13,162 nucleotides of DNA from an uncultured Altererythrobacter sp. (GTDB lineage Bacteria > Pseudomonadota > Alphaproteobacteria > Sphingomonadales > Sphingomonadaceae). Below, piece by piece: positions 5,839 through 12,393 of the stretch. Within the stretch, counting starts at the first letter, position 1. Each line of letters opens with the position of its first letter. Where the stretch lies: assembly GCA_946885545.1 (NCBI GenBank), contig CAMPGP010000035.1:1-13162 (forward strand), in the 5' to 3' direction. Under the pieces are notes generated by a model. The model saw only the letters and a list, made by a program, of their open reading frames with translations, was not told the origin of the DNA and searched no databases. A program made the translations under genes and the position numbers.

Positions 5839-6786
5839 TCAGCCCGCGCTGGCGCTGGTCAGCGATACGAACACGTCTTCCAGATCCGGCTCGCGCGTGG
5901 TCACGTCCTCGATCGCGTAACCGTGCGACTGGACTTGCGCGAGCACCTGCCCGGCACTCGCCTTGTCGCGGTCGTAAGTGATCTCGAGGGTGCGCGGATC
6001 GACGACCTCGGCCTTGACGAAGCTTTCCTCCATCGGCGGCCCCGCGAGATCCTTGTCGACGGTGACCCGCACGATCTTCTCGCGCGCCATGCCAACCAGT
6101 TCGCGGGTCGGCTTGTTCGCGATCAGCTTGCCGTGGTTGATGATCGCGATCCGGTCGCACAGCTGTTCGGCTTCCTCGAGGTAGTGCGTGGTGAGGACCA
6201 CGGTGACGCCTTGCGAATTGAGCTCGGTCACGAGTTCCCACAGCTGCCGCCGCAGCTCGACGTCGACCCCGGCGGTCGGCTCGTCGAGCACGAGGATCGG
6301 CGGCGAGTGGACCATCGCCTTGGCAATCAGCAGCCGCCGCTTCATCCCGCCCGACAGCGTGCGCGCATAGGCGTCGCGCTTGTCCGCCAGGTGGACCGCG
6401 CCGAGCAGTTCCTCGCTGCGCCGGTCGGCCTTGCCGATGCCGTAGAACCCGCCCTGGTTCTCGAGCACCTCGAACGGGGTGAAGAACGGATCGAACACGA
6501 TTTCCTGCGGCACGATGCCGATCATACGCTTGGCATTGCGCGGGCTGCGGTCGATGTCGAAGCCCCAGATTTCCGCGCTGCCCGCGGTCTTGGTGACGAG
6601 CCCGGCAAGGATGTTGATGAGGGTGGACTTGCCCGCGCCGTTGGGCCCCAGCAGCCCGAAGATCTGCCCTTGCGGCACGTCGAAGCTGACCCCGTCGAGC
6701 GCGAGCTTGCCCGGCTCGCCCTTCACGCCCTTGTAGCGCTTGGTCAGGTCGCGGATCGCGATTGCGGGTTCGGCGGAGTTCGTCAT
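5839..6786 (-). CDS. YadG-type ABC transporter ATP-binding protein
   Basis: This 315-residue protein is the nucleotide-binding subunit of an ABC-2 type exporter and closely resembles the E. coli YadG layout. Walker A is GPNGAGKST (47-55), the Q-loop is VPQE (Gln94), the signature is LSGGM (144-148), Walker B is ILVLDEPTAGVD (164-175) and the H-switch is TTHY (His201). The segment FDPFFTPFEVLENQGGFYGI (98-117) after the Q-loop strongly recalls YadG. A C-terminal regulatory region of about 90 residues ends in EPDLEDVFVSLT, the usual tail of this group. The start at 6786 gives the sequence MTNSAEP. No strong ribosome site is visible, and a longer in-frame start would overlap the divergent gene. 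The membrane partner (YadH type) is not adjacent on either side in this window, so the exported substrate is unknown. Confidence 0.93.
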   Translation of the reverse strand: MTNSAEPAIAIRDLTKRYKGVKGEPGKLALDGVSFDVPQGQIFGLLGPNGAGKSTLINILAGLVTKTAGSAEIWGFDIDRSPRNAKRMIGIVPQEIVFDPFFTPFEVLENQGGFYGIGKADRRSEELLGAVHLADKRDAYARTLSGGMKRRLLIAKAMVHSPPILVLDEPTAGVDVELRRQLWELVTELNSQGVTVVLTTHYLEEAEQLCDRIAIINHGKLIANKPTRELVGMAREKIVRVTVDKDLAGPPMEESFVKAEVVDPRTLEITYDRDKASAGQVLAQVQSHGYAIEDVTTREPDLEDVFVSLTSASAG

Positions 6787-6829
6787 GGCGGCCCAAGTGG
6801 GCTTCGCGGACCGATCCGTAAAGGCCCAG

Positions 6830-6858
6830 TTGCGCGCGGGCGCGCATCGCAGTATCGG
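6830..6858 (+). promoter_or_regulatory. Candidate leaderless promoter for the zinc-finger gene
   Basis: TTGCGC (6830-6835) and TATCGG (6853-6858) are separated by 17 bp. The -10 element ends 7 nt before the ATG at 6866, which places the expected transcription start on the start codon itself. The gene has no Shine-Dalgarno sequence, which fits a leaderless mRNA. Confidence 0.4.
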
Positions 6859-6865
6859 CGGCGGC

Positions 6866-7126
6866 ATGAGCATTCCGCCGCCCGAAACGACCCTCGTCGA
6901 CCAGCCTCGCGTCAAGTGCGACGGCGCCGATGCGATCCGCGCCGGCGACCGCTACCAGCCCTCGGCGCTCGGGCACCCGCGCGTCTGGCTCGAGATCGAC
7001 GAGCACGGCTATGTCGATTGCGGCTATTGCGACCGACGCTTCGTGCTGCGCGGCAGCCCGGCGGACGGCGCCAACCAGGCCGCGCTGGAAGATATCTCTG
7101 CCGGCGCCGATCCGGGCCACCGCTGA
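6866..7126 (+). CDS. Zinc-finger (zf-CHCC) domain protein, NDUFS6-like
   Basis: This 86-residue cytoplasmic protein carries the zf-CHCC pattern: Cys18, His37 in GHPRVWLEI, then Cys52 and Cys55 in DCGYCDRRF. The family is homologous to the mitochondrial complex I accessory subunit NDUFS6, and alphaproteobacterial members are thought to relate to complex I or to be stand-alone zinc proteins. The function here is not established. I chose the ATG at 6866 because it matches the family N-terminus and sits 7 nt after a plausible -10 element. A longer in-frame ORF from 6740 would run across the divergent ABC gene start. Its stop codon overlaps the -35 element of the tldD promoter, so tldD is probably transcribed separately as well as by read-through. 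Confidence 0.88.
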   Translation: MSIPPPETTLVDQPRVKCDGADAIRAGDRYQPSALGHPRVWLEIDEHGYVDCGYCDRRFVLRGSPADGANQAALEDISAGADPGHR

Positions 7127-7150
7127 CATTTTTCGCGGCATGCCTATATC
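7123..7150 (+). promoter_or_regulatory. Candidate leaderless promoter for tldD
   Basis: CTGACA (7123-7128) and TATATC (7145-7150) are separated by 16 bp. The -10 element ends 7 nt before the ATG at 7158, so transcription would begin at or next to the start codon. No Shine-Dalgarno sequence is present. The geometry matches that of the upstream zinc-finger gene. Confidence 0.5.
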
Positions 7151-7157
7151 GGATGCC

Positions 7158-8588
7158 ATGATCGCTCCCCCGACCGACCCGCGCGCCTTCCTCTACGGCG
7201 AAGGCAAACTCGATCCCGAACGCGCCGCAGCTCTGACCGCGCAGCTGCTCGACCGGTGCGACGACGGTGAGCTCTACCTGCAATATACCGCGCGCGAGGC
7301 GCTGGCGTTCGACGACGGCAGGTTGAAGACCGCAGACTACGCGCGCGATTCGGGCTTCGGCCTGCGCGGCGTCTCGGGCGAGACGACCGGCTTCGCGCAC
7401 GCCAACGCGATCGACGAGGCGGCGATCCGCCGCGCGGGCGAAACGCTGCAGCTGCTCGATCCGGCAGCCGAACCGCGCGCCGCGCCGCCGCAGGGCAGCA
7501 ACCGCCATCTCTACACCGCCGACAATCCGCTCGACGCGGTGCCCTTCGCCGACAAGGTCGCGCTGCTGGAGGCGATCGATGCCGCGGCCCGCGCGCGCGA
7601 CCCGCGCGTGGCGCAAGTCACCGCAAGCCTGCTGGCGAGCTGGAGCGTGGTCGAGATCGTGCGCCCCGACGGCTTCGTCGCGACCGACGTGCGCCCGCTG
7701 GTGCGGCTGAACGTCGGGATCGTCGCCGAAGCCAACGGACGGCGCGAGCGCGGCAGCTTCGGCATGGGCGGGCGCTATCTCTACGATGCATTGCTCGACC
7801 CGGCGGGATGGAACCGTGCGGTCGACGAGGCGGTGCGCCAGGCGATGGTCAATCTCGACAGCGTCGACGCGCCCGCGGGCGAGATGCCGGTGCTGCTCGG
7901 CCCCGGCTGGCCCGGCGTGCTGCTGCACGAAGCGGTCGGCCACGGGCTCGAAGGCGATTTCAACCGCAAGGGCACGAGCGCCTTCTCCGGGCGGATCGGC
8001 GAGCGTGTCGCCGCGCCGGGCGTGACCGTGGTCGACGACGGCTCGATCCAGGATCGCCGCGGGTCGCTCTCGATCGACGACGAGGGCACGCCCACCCGCG
8101 AGACCGTGCTGATCGAGGACGGGATCCTCAAGGGCTATATGCAGGACCGCATGAACGCGCGGCTGATGGGGGTCGAGGCGACCGGCAACGGGCGGCGGCA
8201 GGATTACCAGCACGCGCCGATGCCGCGCATGACCAACACCTTCATGCGCGGCGGCAACGACGATCCGGCAGAGCTGCTCGGGCGGATGAAGAAGGGTATC
8301 TATGCCAAGAGCTTCGGCGGCGGGCAGGTCGATATCGTCTCGGGCAAGTTCGTGTTCTCGTGCACCGAGGCCTATCTGGTCGAGGACGGCAAGCTCGGCG
8401 CGCCGATCAAGGGCGCGACGCTGATCGGCGACGGGCCGAGCGTGCTCACGCGGGTCTCGGGCATCGGCAACGATCTCGCGCTGGACGAGGGCGTCGGCGT
8501 GTGCGGCAAGGGCGGCCAGTCGGTCCCCGCGGGCGTGGGCCAGCCGACCTTGCTGGTCGATCGCCTGACGGTGGGCGGGACGGCGTGA
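7158..8588 (+). CDS. tldD: Metalloprotease TldD
   Basis: This 476-residue cytoplasmic protein belongs to the TldD/PmbA (TldE) family, which forms a heterodimeric zinc protease that trims unfolded peptides and matures peptides such as microcin B17. The metal-binding motif HEAVGH is at 257-262 followed by GLEGDF, and the family features GRIGERVAAPGVTVVDDG, the GRRQDY/PMPRMTNTF segment and the C-terminal GGQVDIVSGKFVFSCTEAYLVEDGK region are all present. Length and domain order are normal. I chose the ATG at 7158 because it leaves the usual short N-terminus and fits a leaderless promoter; an ATG at 7140 adds six residues. The partner TldE/PmbA is not in the window, which is common since the two genes are often unlinked. 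The stop codon overlaps an ATG (TGATG), but the next gene more likely starts at 8639. Confidence 0.96.
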   Translation: MIAPPTDPRAFLYGEGKLDPERAAALTAQLLDRCDDGELYLQYTAREALAFDDGRLKTADYARDSGFGLRGVSGETTGFAHANAIDEAAIRRAGETLQLLDPAAEPRAAPPQGSNRHLYTADNPLDAVPFADKVALLEAIDAAARARDPRVAQVTASLLASWSVVEIVRPDGFVATDVRPLVRLNVGIVAEANGRRERGSFGMGGRYLYDALLDPAGWNRAVDEAVRQAMVNLDSVDAPAGEMPVLLGPGWPGVLLHEAVGHGLEGDFNRKGTSAFSGRIGERVAAPGVTVVDDGSIQDRRGSLSIDDEGTPTRETVLIEDGILKGYMQDRMNARLMGVEATGNGRRQDYQHAPMPRMTNTFMRGGNDDPAELLGRMKKGIYAKSFGGGQVDIVSGKFVFSCTEAYLVEDGKLGAPIKGATLIGDGPSVLTRVSGIGNDLALDEGVGVCGKGGQSVPAGVGQPTLLVDRLTVGGTA

Positions 8589-8638
8589 TGCGCGCGGCGC
8601 TCATGCTCCATTCAGCGGAATATGCTAGGAAAGGCGCC

Positions 8639-9064
8639 ATGATACGCAACGAATCCATTCGACTCGCGGGCGTCGCCGCAATCATTGCATGTTGCACGCC
8701 CGTCGCCGCGCTCGCCGACGAACCGAGTGCTGGCGAGAAGGAACTCGCCCGGATCCTCGAAGGCCGCGTGGCGGGCGAACCGGTGAAGTGCCTGCGCAGC
8801 GACCAGTCCGATCGCATGGAGCTGATCCCCGACACCGCCTTCGTCTATCGCGACGGGAAGACGATCTGGGTCAACCGTCCGCGCGGCGCTCAGGCGCTGA
8901 GCCGCAGCGACCTGCCCGTATTCCGCCAGTTCGGTTCGCAACTGTGCCGCCTCGATCAGGTCGAACTGCGCGACCGGAGCAGCGGCATGCCGGGGCCGGT
9001 GATCGTGCTCGACGATTTCGTGCCCTACACCAAGACCGGCGACGACGCCGGGCAAGGAGGCTGA
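8639..9064 (+). CDS. Exported two-cysteine hypothetical protein (paralog 1)
   Basis: This 141-residue protein has a signal peptide (MIRNESIRLAGVAAIIACC to about ALA at 26). The mature part begins with an amphipathic helix (EKELARILEGRVAGEP), then Cys51, a strand-rich core (DTAFVYRDGKTIWVN), Cys103 in QLCRLD, and ends with VLDDFVPYTK. The cysteines are 52 residues apart, as in the next gene, and could form a disulfide in the periplasm. I chose the ATG at 8639 because AGGAAAGG lies 5 nt upstream and it places the signal peptide at the N-terminus. An ATG at 8588 overlapping the tldD stop adds 17 residues and is less likely. Its stop is 1 nt before the start of the paralog, so they form one operon. 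I do not recognise a functional family beyond likeness to the neighbour. Confidence 0.85.
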   Translation: MIRNESIRLAGVAAIIACCTPVAALADEPSAGEKELARILEGRVAGEPVKCLRSDQSDRMELIPDTAFVYRDGKTIWVNRPRGAQALSRSDLPVFRQFGSQLCRLDQVELRDRSSGMPGPVIVLDDFVPYTKTGDDAGQGG

Positions 9065-9065
9065 G

Positions 9066-9464
9066 ATGAAGAGGATGACTGTTGTCGCCGCACTTGCGGC
9101 ATCCGCGATGCTGGCAATGCCAGTCGCTTCGGCCGACACGGCGAGCAAAGGGCAAGCAAAGCTCGCCAAAATCCTTGAAGATCGTGTCGCCGGCGAACCG
9201 CAATCGTGCGTACAGACCTTTCCCAATACGCACATGCGCATCATAGACGAGACCGCAATCGTAATCGATCGCGGTAGCACGATCTACGTCAACGTGCCGC
9301 GCGATCCCGATGCCCTCGACGATGGCGATGCGCTCAAGATTCGCAAGACAAGCAACAGTCTTTGCCGGACCGACATCGTGACGACGTTCGACAGGTCGGG
9401 CGGGTTCTATACCGGGAACATCTTCCTCGGCGATTTCGTGCCTTACAAGAAAATCGAGAACTAG
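9066..9464 (+). CDS. Exported two-cysteine hypothetical protein (paralog 2)
   Basis: This 132-residue protein is a diverged tandem duplicate of the preceding gene. The signal peptide ends near SA|D at 22-24. Matching blocks are KLAKILEDRVAGEP, Cys48, ETAIVIDRGSTIYVN, Cys100 in SLCRTD and LGDFVPYKK. The Cys-Cys spacing is again 52 residues. An AAGGAGG ribosome site lies 6 nt before the ATG, the strongest in the window. Base composition is visibly less GC-rich than in the neighbours, especially at third codon positions, which may reflect different age or selection of the copy. The periplasmic role is unknown. The conserved cysteines and secretion suggest a small disulfide-stabilised domain. Confidence 0.85.
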   Translation: MKRMTVVAALAASAMLAMPVASADTASKGQAKLAKILEDRVAGEPQSCVQTFPNTHMRIIDETAIVIDRGSTIYVNVPRDPDALDDGDALKIRKTSNSLCRTDIVTTFDRSGGFYTGNIFLGDFVPYKKIEN

Positions 9465-9471
9465 AAGCCGC

Positions 9472-10020
9472 ATGACAGCCGCCCCGCGCCGCTGGGCGGC
9501 GGAATTGCTGCACGTCTGGTTCCATCGGCTCGGACCGTCCGACTGGTACGGCGGGGGCGCGAGCGTCGACGCGCTGCTGCGCCGCCGGTTCGCGCGCGAA
9601 TGGCAGGCGCTGCGCCATCGCCCTGCAGCAGAGTTCTTGCGCGATCCGCCGACCGCGCAGGCGGCGGTGCTGCTGTTCGACCAGGTGCCGCGCAACCTGT
9701 TCCGCGACGATCCGCGCGCCTTCACCAGCGATCCGCTCGCGCGCGCCATCGCGAAGGGGATGATCGCGCGCGGCTGGGATGCACGGCTGCCGGGGCGCGA
9801 GTGGGCCTTCGTCGCCATGCCGCTGATGCACAGCGAGGACATCGCCGACCAGCGCGCCTCGCTCGCCTTCTTCGCGGATCAACCGGGCAACCGTGCCTTC
9901 GCCCGCAGCCATTACCGCATGATCGCGCGCTTCGGTCGCTTCCCGCACCGCAACGCCGTGCTCGGGCGAACCTCGACGCCTGCGGAGAAGCGCGCGGTCG
10001 AAGCGGGGTTCGCGTGGTAG
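9472..10020 (+). CDS. DUF924 family protein
   Basis: This 182-residue soluble protein belongs to the DUF924 family of all-helical, TPR-like proteins of unknown function. The family landmarks are present: the aromatic N-terminus (LLHVWFHRLGPSDWYGG, 12-28), LLFDQVPRNLFRDDPRAF (67-84), WAFVAMPLMHSED (111-123) and the C-terminal FGRFPHRNAVLGRTSTPAE (154-172). Length is typical. The start is 7 bp after the preceding stop; only a weak purine-rich ribosome site (TAGAAG) precedes it, so it may be co-transcribed with the exported pair. It converges on the nitronate monooxygenase gene with 4 bp between the stops. No catalytic activity can be assigned from sequence. Confidence 0.92.
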   Translation: MTAAPRRWAAELLHVWFHRLGPSDWYGGGASVDALLRRRFAREWQALRHRPAAEFLRDPPTAQAAVLLFDQVPRNLFRDDPRAFTSDPLARAIAKGMIARGWDARLPGREWAFVAMPLMHSEDIADQRASLAFFADQPGNRAFARSHYRMIARFGRFPHRNAVLGRTSTPAEKRAVEAGFAW

Positions 10021-10033
10021 CGGCTCAGCCGCT
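10019..10033. terminator. Small bidirectional hairpin between convergent stops
   Basis: AGCGGC-TCA-GCCGCT is a 6-bp perfect stem with a 3-nt loop. It spans the last two bases of the DUF924 stop and contains the stop codon of the opposing gene as its loop. There is no T run on either side, so any terminator role is weak. Confidence 0.3.
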
Positions 10034-10999
10034 GCGCAGCGCGTCCAGCCGGTCGATGATCTCGCCCGCTTCGCGCATGATCCGGTCGATCAGCTCCTGG
10101 CAGGTCGGGATGTCGTAGACGAGCCCGGCGACCATGCCGCAGCTCCACGCGCCGCGATCCATTTCGCCCTCGCGCATGATCGAGGGATAGACGCCCGCGA
10201 CTTCCTCGATGATGTCTTCGAACTTGAGGTCGGCGCCGAGCGCGCGTTCCTTCTCCAGCAGCTTCTCGACCGCGGCGTTGTTGAGCACGCGCTCGGTGTT
10301 GCGCAGCGGGCGCATCACCAGCCGCGTATCGAGCTCGCTCGCATGGAGGATCGCCTGCTTGACGTTGTCGTGCACCGGCGCCTCCTTCGTCGCGATGAAG
10401 CGCGTGCCCATGTTCATGCCCGCCGCGCCGAACGCGAGGCTGGCGACGAGGCTGCGCCCGTCGGCCATGCCGCCCGAGGAGACAAACGGGATCTCCAGCT
10501 CGTCGGCCGCGCGCGGCAGGAGGATGAAGTTGGGCACGTCGTCCTCGCCCGGATGGCCGCCGCACTCGAACCCGTCGACCGAGACCGCGTCGCACCCGAT
10601 CGACTGCGCCTTGAGCGCGTGGCGCACGCTGGTGCACTTGTGGATCACCTTGATCCCCGCGTCCTTGAGGTAGGGCAGCACCGCCTGCGGGTTGTTGCCC
10701 GCGGTCTCGACGACTTTCACGCCGCCTTCGATGATCGCGCGCACGTAGCCCGGATAGTCGGGCGAATTGACCACCGGCAGGAAGGTCAGGTTTACCCCGA
10801 ACGGCTTGTCGGTCATCTCGCGGCAGCGCGCGATCTCGTTGGCGAGGTCGGCCGGGGTCTTCTGCGTCAGCCCGGTGATGATCCCCAGCCCGCCCGCATT
10901 CGACACCGCCGCCGCCATCTCGGCGAACCCGACGTAGTGCATCCCCCCCTGGATGATCGGATGCTCGATGCCGAACATTTCGGTGATCGCGGTCTTCAT
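10025..10999 (-). CDS. Nitronate monooxygenase family flavoprotein
   Basis: This 324-residue FMN-dependent TIM-barrel protein of the nitronate monooxygenase/2-nitropropane dioxygenase family oxidises alkyl nitronates such as propionate-3-nitronate in characterised members. The N-terminal FMN site is PIIQGGM (14-20) and SNAGGLGIITG (33-43). The mid-barrel motif is GFECGGHPG (143-151), followed by the phosphate-binding strands VSSGGMADGRS (173-183) and AGMNMGTRF (193-201). The length is standard. The ATG at 10999 has a strong GGGAGGG ribosome site 6 nt upstream. The frame is open further to 11074, but into the divergent promoter region. The gene is divergent from the ArsR-type regulator at 11111, with 111 bp between starts. 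Many family members have unknown physiological substrates, so the enzyme name is by family. Confidence 0.92.
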   Translation of the reverse strand: MKTAITEMFGIEHPIIQGGMHYVGFAEMAAAVSNAGGLGIITGLTQKTPADLANEIARCREMTDKPFGVNLTFLPVVNSPDYPGYVRAIIEGGVKVVETAGNNPQAVLPYLKDAGIKVIHKCTSVRHALKAQSIGCDAVSVDGFECGGHPGEDDVPNFILLPRAADELEIPFVSSGGMADGRSLVASLAFGAAGMNMGTRFIATKEAPVHDNVKQAILHASELDTRLVMRPLRNTERVLNNAAVEKLLEKERALGADLKFEDIIEEVAGVYPSIMREGEMDRGAWSCGMVAGLVYDIPTCQELIDRIMREAGEIIDRLDALRSG

Positions 11000-11088
11000 G
11001 GTGGCCCTCCCGGTGAATTGCGTTTTGCAACGAGTGTCGCATTCCGCCCACCAGCGCAACAGCCGCGACAGCACTTGTGCTTTCGTAG

Positions 11089-11104
11089 TTTCCTAATTAG
11101 GAAA
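11089..11104. promoter_or_regulatory. Perfect 16-bp palindrome, likely operator of the ArsR-desaturase unit
   Basis: TTTCCTAATTAGGAAA is a perfect palindrome in otherwise GC-rich DNA. It ends 6 bp before the regulator ATG at 11111, and its right arm supplies the AGGAAA ribosome site, so a dimeric protein bound here would block transcription or initiation. Winged-helix ArsR-type regulators usually bind such AT-rich palindromes and regulate themselves. It also lies 90 bp upstream of the divergent flavoprotein gene. The symmetry is seen; the binding partner is inferred. Confidence 0.7.
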
Positions 11105-11110
11105 GTAGCT

Positions 11111-11422
11111 ATGGAGAAGGCGTTCAAGGCTCTTGCATCGACCCCGCGGCGGCGAATTCTCAACCACCTCGCGGGCGGCCCGATGACGGTGGGCGAGATC
11201 GCTTCGAAGTTCGACATGGCGATGCCTTCGATCTCCAAGCACATCGCGGTGCTGCACGATGCGGGGCTGCTCCACCGGCAGAAGCGCGGGCAGGAGGTGA
11301 TCTATTCGATCGCCGCCGACAATCTCGCCAACAACCTCTACTCCTTCCTGATCCCCTTCTGCCCCGAAGCACGCGCACTCGCCGCCGAACGCAAGATGCA
11401 GCCGACGGAGGATGAGGGGTGA
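11111..11422 (+). CDS. ArsR-type winged-helix transcriptional regulator
   Basis: This 103-residue cytoplasmic DNA-binding protein has the ArsR fold: KALASTPRRRILNHL (6-20), the helix-turn-helix TVGEIASKFDMAMPSISKHIAVLHDAGLL (26-54), the wing RQKRGQEVIYSI (56-67), and a helical C-terminal dimerisation region. The usual metal-site cysteines of ArsR/SmtB in the recognition helix are missing. The only cysteine is Cys84, so it is probably not a classic metal sensor. It could respond to a lipid, redox or partner signal, or act as a constitutive autorepressor (SdpR-like). A ribosome site AGGAAA lies 7 nt before the ATG, inside a perfect palindrome that is probably its own operator. Its stop overlaps the GTG of the desaturase gene (GTGA), which ties the regulator to lipid desaturation. 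Confidence 0.92.
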   Translation: MEKAFKALASTPRRRILNHLAGGPMTVGEIASKFDMAMPSISKHIAVLHDAGLLHRQKRGQEVIYSIAADNLANNLYSFLIPFCPEARALAAERKMQPTEDEG

Positions 11423-12393
11423 GCGCAGTCGGGGGAGAGGCGGATGCCGGAGCTTTCAAGGTCAACTCGCTGTCCGGCCTCGACACAGCCGACGCGTCGG
11501 CAGGTCATCTTGTCTGGGATCCGGGGCGCTCGATCTGGAACATGGCCTTCCTCGCGGGAGCGCTCGTCCTCGGGCCGCTGTTCTTCACCTGGAGCGCCTT
11601 GGCGGTATTTCTCCTGCTGTCGGGTTTCACGCTGTGCGTCGGCCATTCGGTCGGCTTCCACCGCCGCCTGATCCACCGCAGCTTCGATTGCCCGAAATGG
11701 CTCGAACGCACGATGATCTATATCGGGGTTCTCGTCGGCATGGGCGGGCCGATCTGGACCGTGGGCCTGCACGACATCCGCGACTGGGCTCAGCGGCAGG
11801 CCGACTGCCACTGGTTCCTGCGCCACGGGAGATCGGCGCTGGCCGACGGGTTCTACTACCTCAATTTCCGGCTGGTGTTCGACCGGCCGCCGGGCTTCGA
11901 TCCAGGATCGGGCAACAGCGACGACCGGTTCTACCTGTTCCTCCAGCGGACCTGGATGCTGCACCAGATACCCGTGGCGCTCGTGCTTTACTGGCTCGGG
12001 GGCTGGCCGTGGGTGGTGTGGGGCGTGATCGTGCGGGTGGCGACGTGCTTCACGATGCACTGGTATATCGCACACCATGCGCACCGCCATGGGCCACAGG
12101 ACTGGGTGGTCGATGACGCGGCGGTGCAGGGCTACAACATTGGCTGGCTCGCGATCCCGACGATGGGCGAAAGCTGGCATTCGAACCACCATGCCTTCCC
12201 CGCCTCGGCGCGCCACGGGCTCTACAAGGGCCAGATCGACCTTGGCTGGGAGTTTGTGCTGCTACTCGAGAAGCTCGGGCTGGCATGGGATATCCGGACA
12301 CCGGAGAACCTTCCCGGTCGCACCGGGCTGACGCCGGTCAGCGAGCGGGCGTTGGAGGCAGTGGGACGCGAACAGGCAGAGATGGCGCAATGA
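11419..12393 (+). CDS. Membrane fatty-acid desaturase with variant second histidine box
   Basis: This 324-residue integral membrane protein is related to the acyl-CoA/acyl-lipid desaturase group, which inserts a double bond using a di-iron centre and oxygen. Hydrophobic segments lie near 41-73, 98-116 and 178-212. Histidine box 1 is HSVGFH (His76, His81) and box 3 is HSNHH (His254, His257, His258). The expected box 2 (HRxHH) is replaced by HDIRD (118-122), followed by RDWAQRQADCHW with His131 and His136. A further cluster AHHAHRH lies at 218-224. Start is GTG at 11419, overlapping the regulator stop, with GGAGG about 6 nt upstream. The stop overlaps the next ATG (ATGA). The family is clear from overall layout. 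The position and substrate of desaturation are unknown, and the altered box leaves open a different activity such as hydroxylation. Confidence 0.88.
   Translation: MSAVGGEADAGAFKVNSLSGLDTADASAGHLVWDPGRSIWNMAFLAGALVLGPLFFTWSALAVFLLLSGFTLCVGHSVGFHRRLIHRSFDCPKWLERTMIYIGVLVGMGGPIWTVGLHDIRDWAQRQADCHWFLRHGRSALADGFYYLNFRLVFDRPPGFDPGSGNSDDRFYLFLQRTWMLHQIPVALVLYWLGGWPWVVWGVIVRVATCFTMHWYIAHHAHRHGPQDWVVDDAAVQGYNIGWLAIPTMGESWHSNHHAFPASARHGLYKGQIDLGWEFVLLLEKLGLAWDIRTPENLPGRTGLTPVSERALEAVGREQAEMAQ

Noticed and set aside
5833..5848. Hairpin CGCGG...CCGCG between convergent genes as a terminator
   Set aside because: The stem is only 5 bp in GC-rich DNA, with no T run. Such pairings are expected by chance.
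5582..7159. Long minus-strand ORF of 525 codons
   Set aside because: It runs out of frame with the ABC ATPase and is Arg/Ala-rich, with no motifs. The ATPase frame has all Walker and signature motifs.
6912..8213. Minus-strand ORF of 433 codons opposite tldD
   Set aside because: It is a shadow. The plus strand shows the complete TldD protein with HEAVGH.
11054..11062. GCGCAACAG repeat of the nadB palindrome half site near the ArsR gene
   Set aside because: Only a single 9-bp half is shared and there is no inverted partner nearby, so it is likely chance.
11338..12216. Minus-strand ORF of 292 codons opposite the desaturase
   Set aside because: It is a shadow ORF. The plus strand carries the histidine boxes and membrane segments and overlaps its neighbours in operon fashion.
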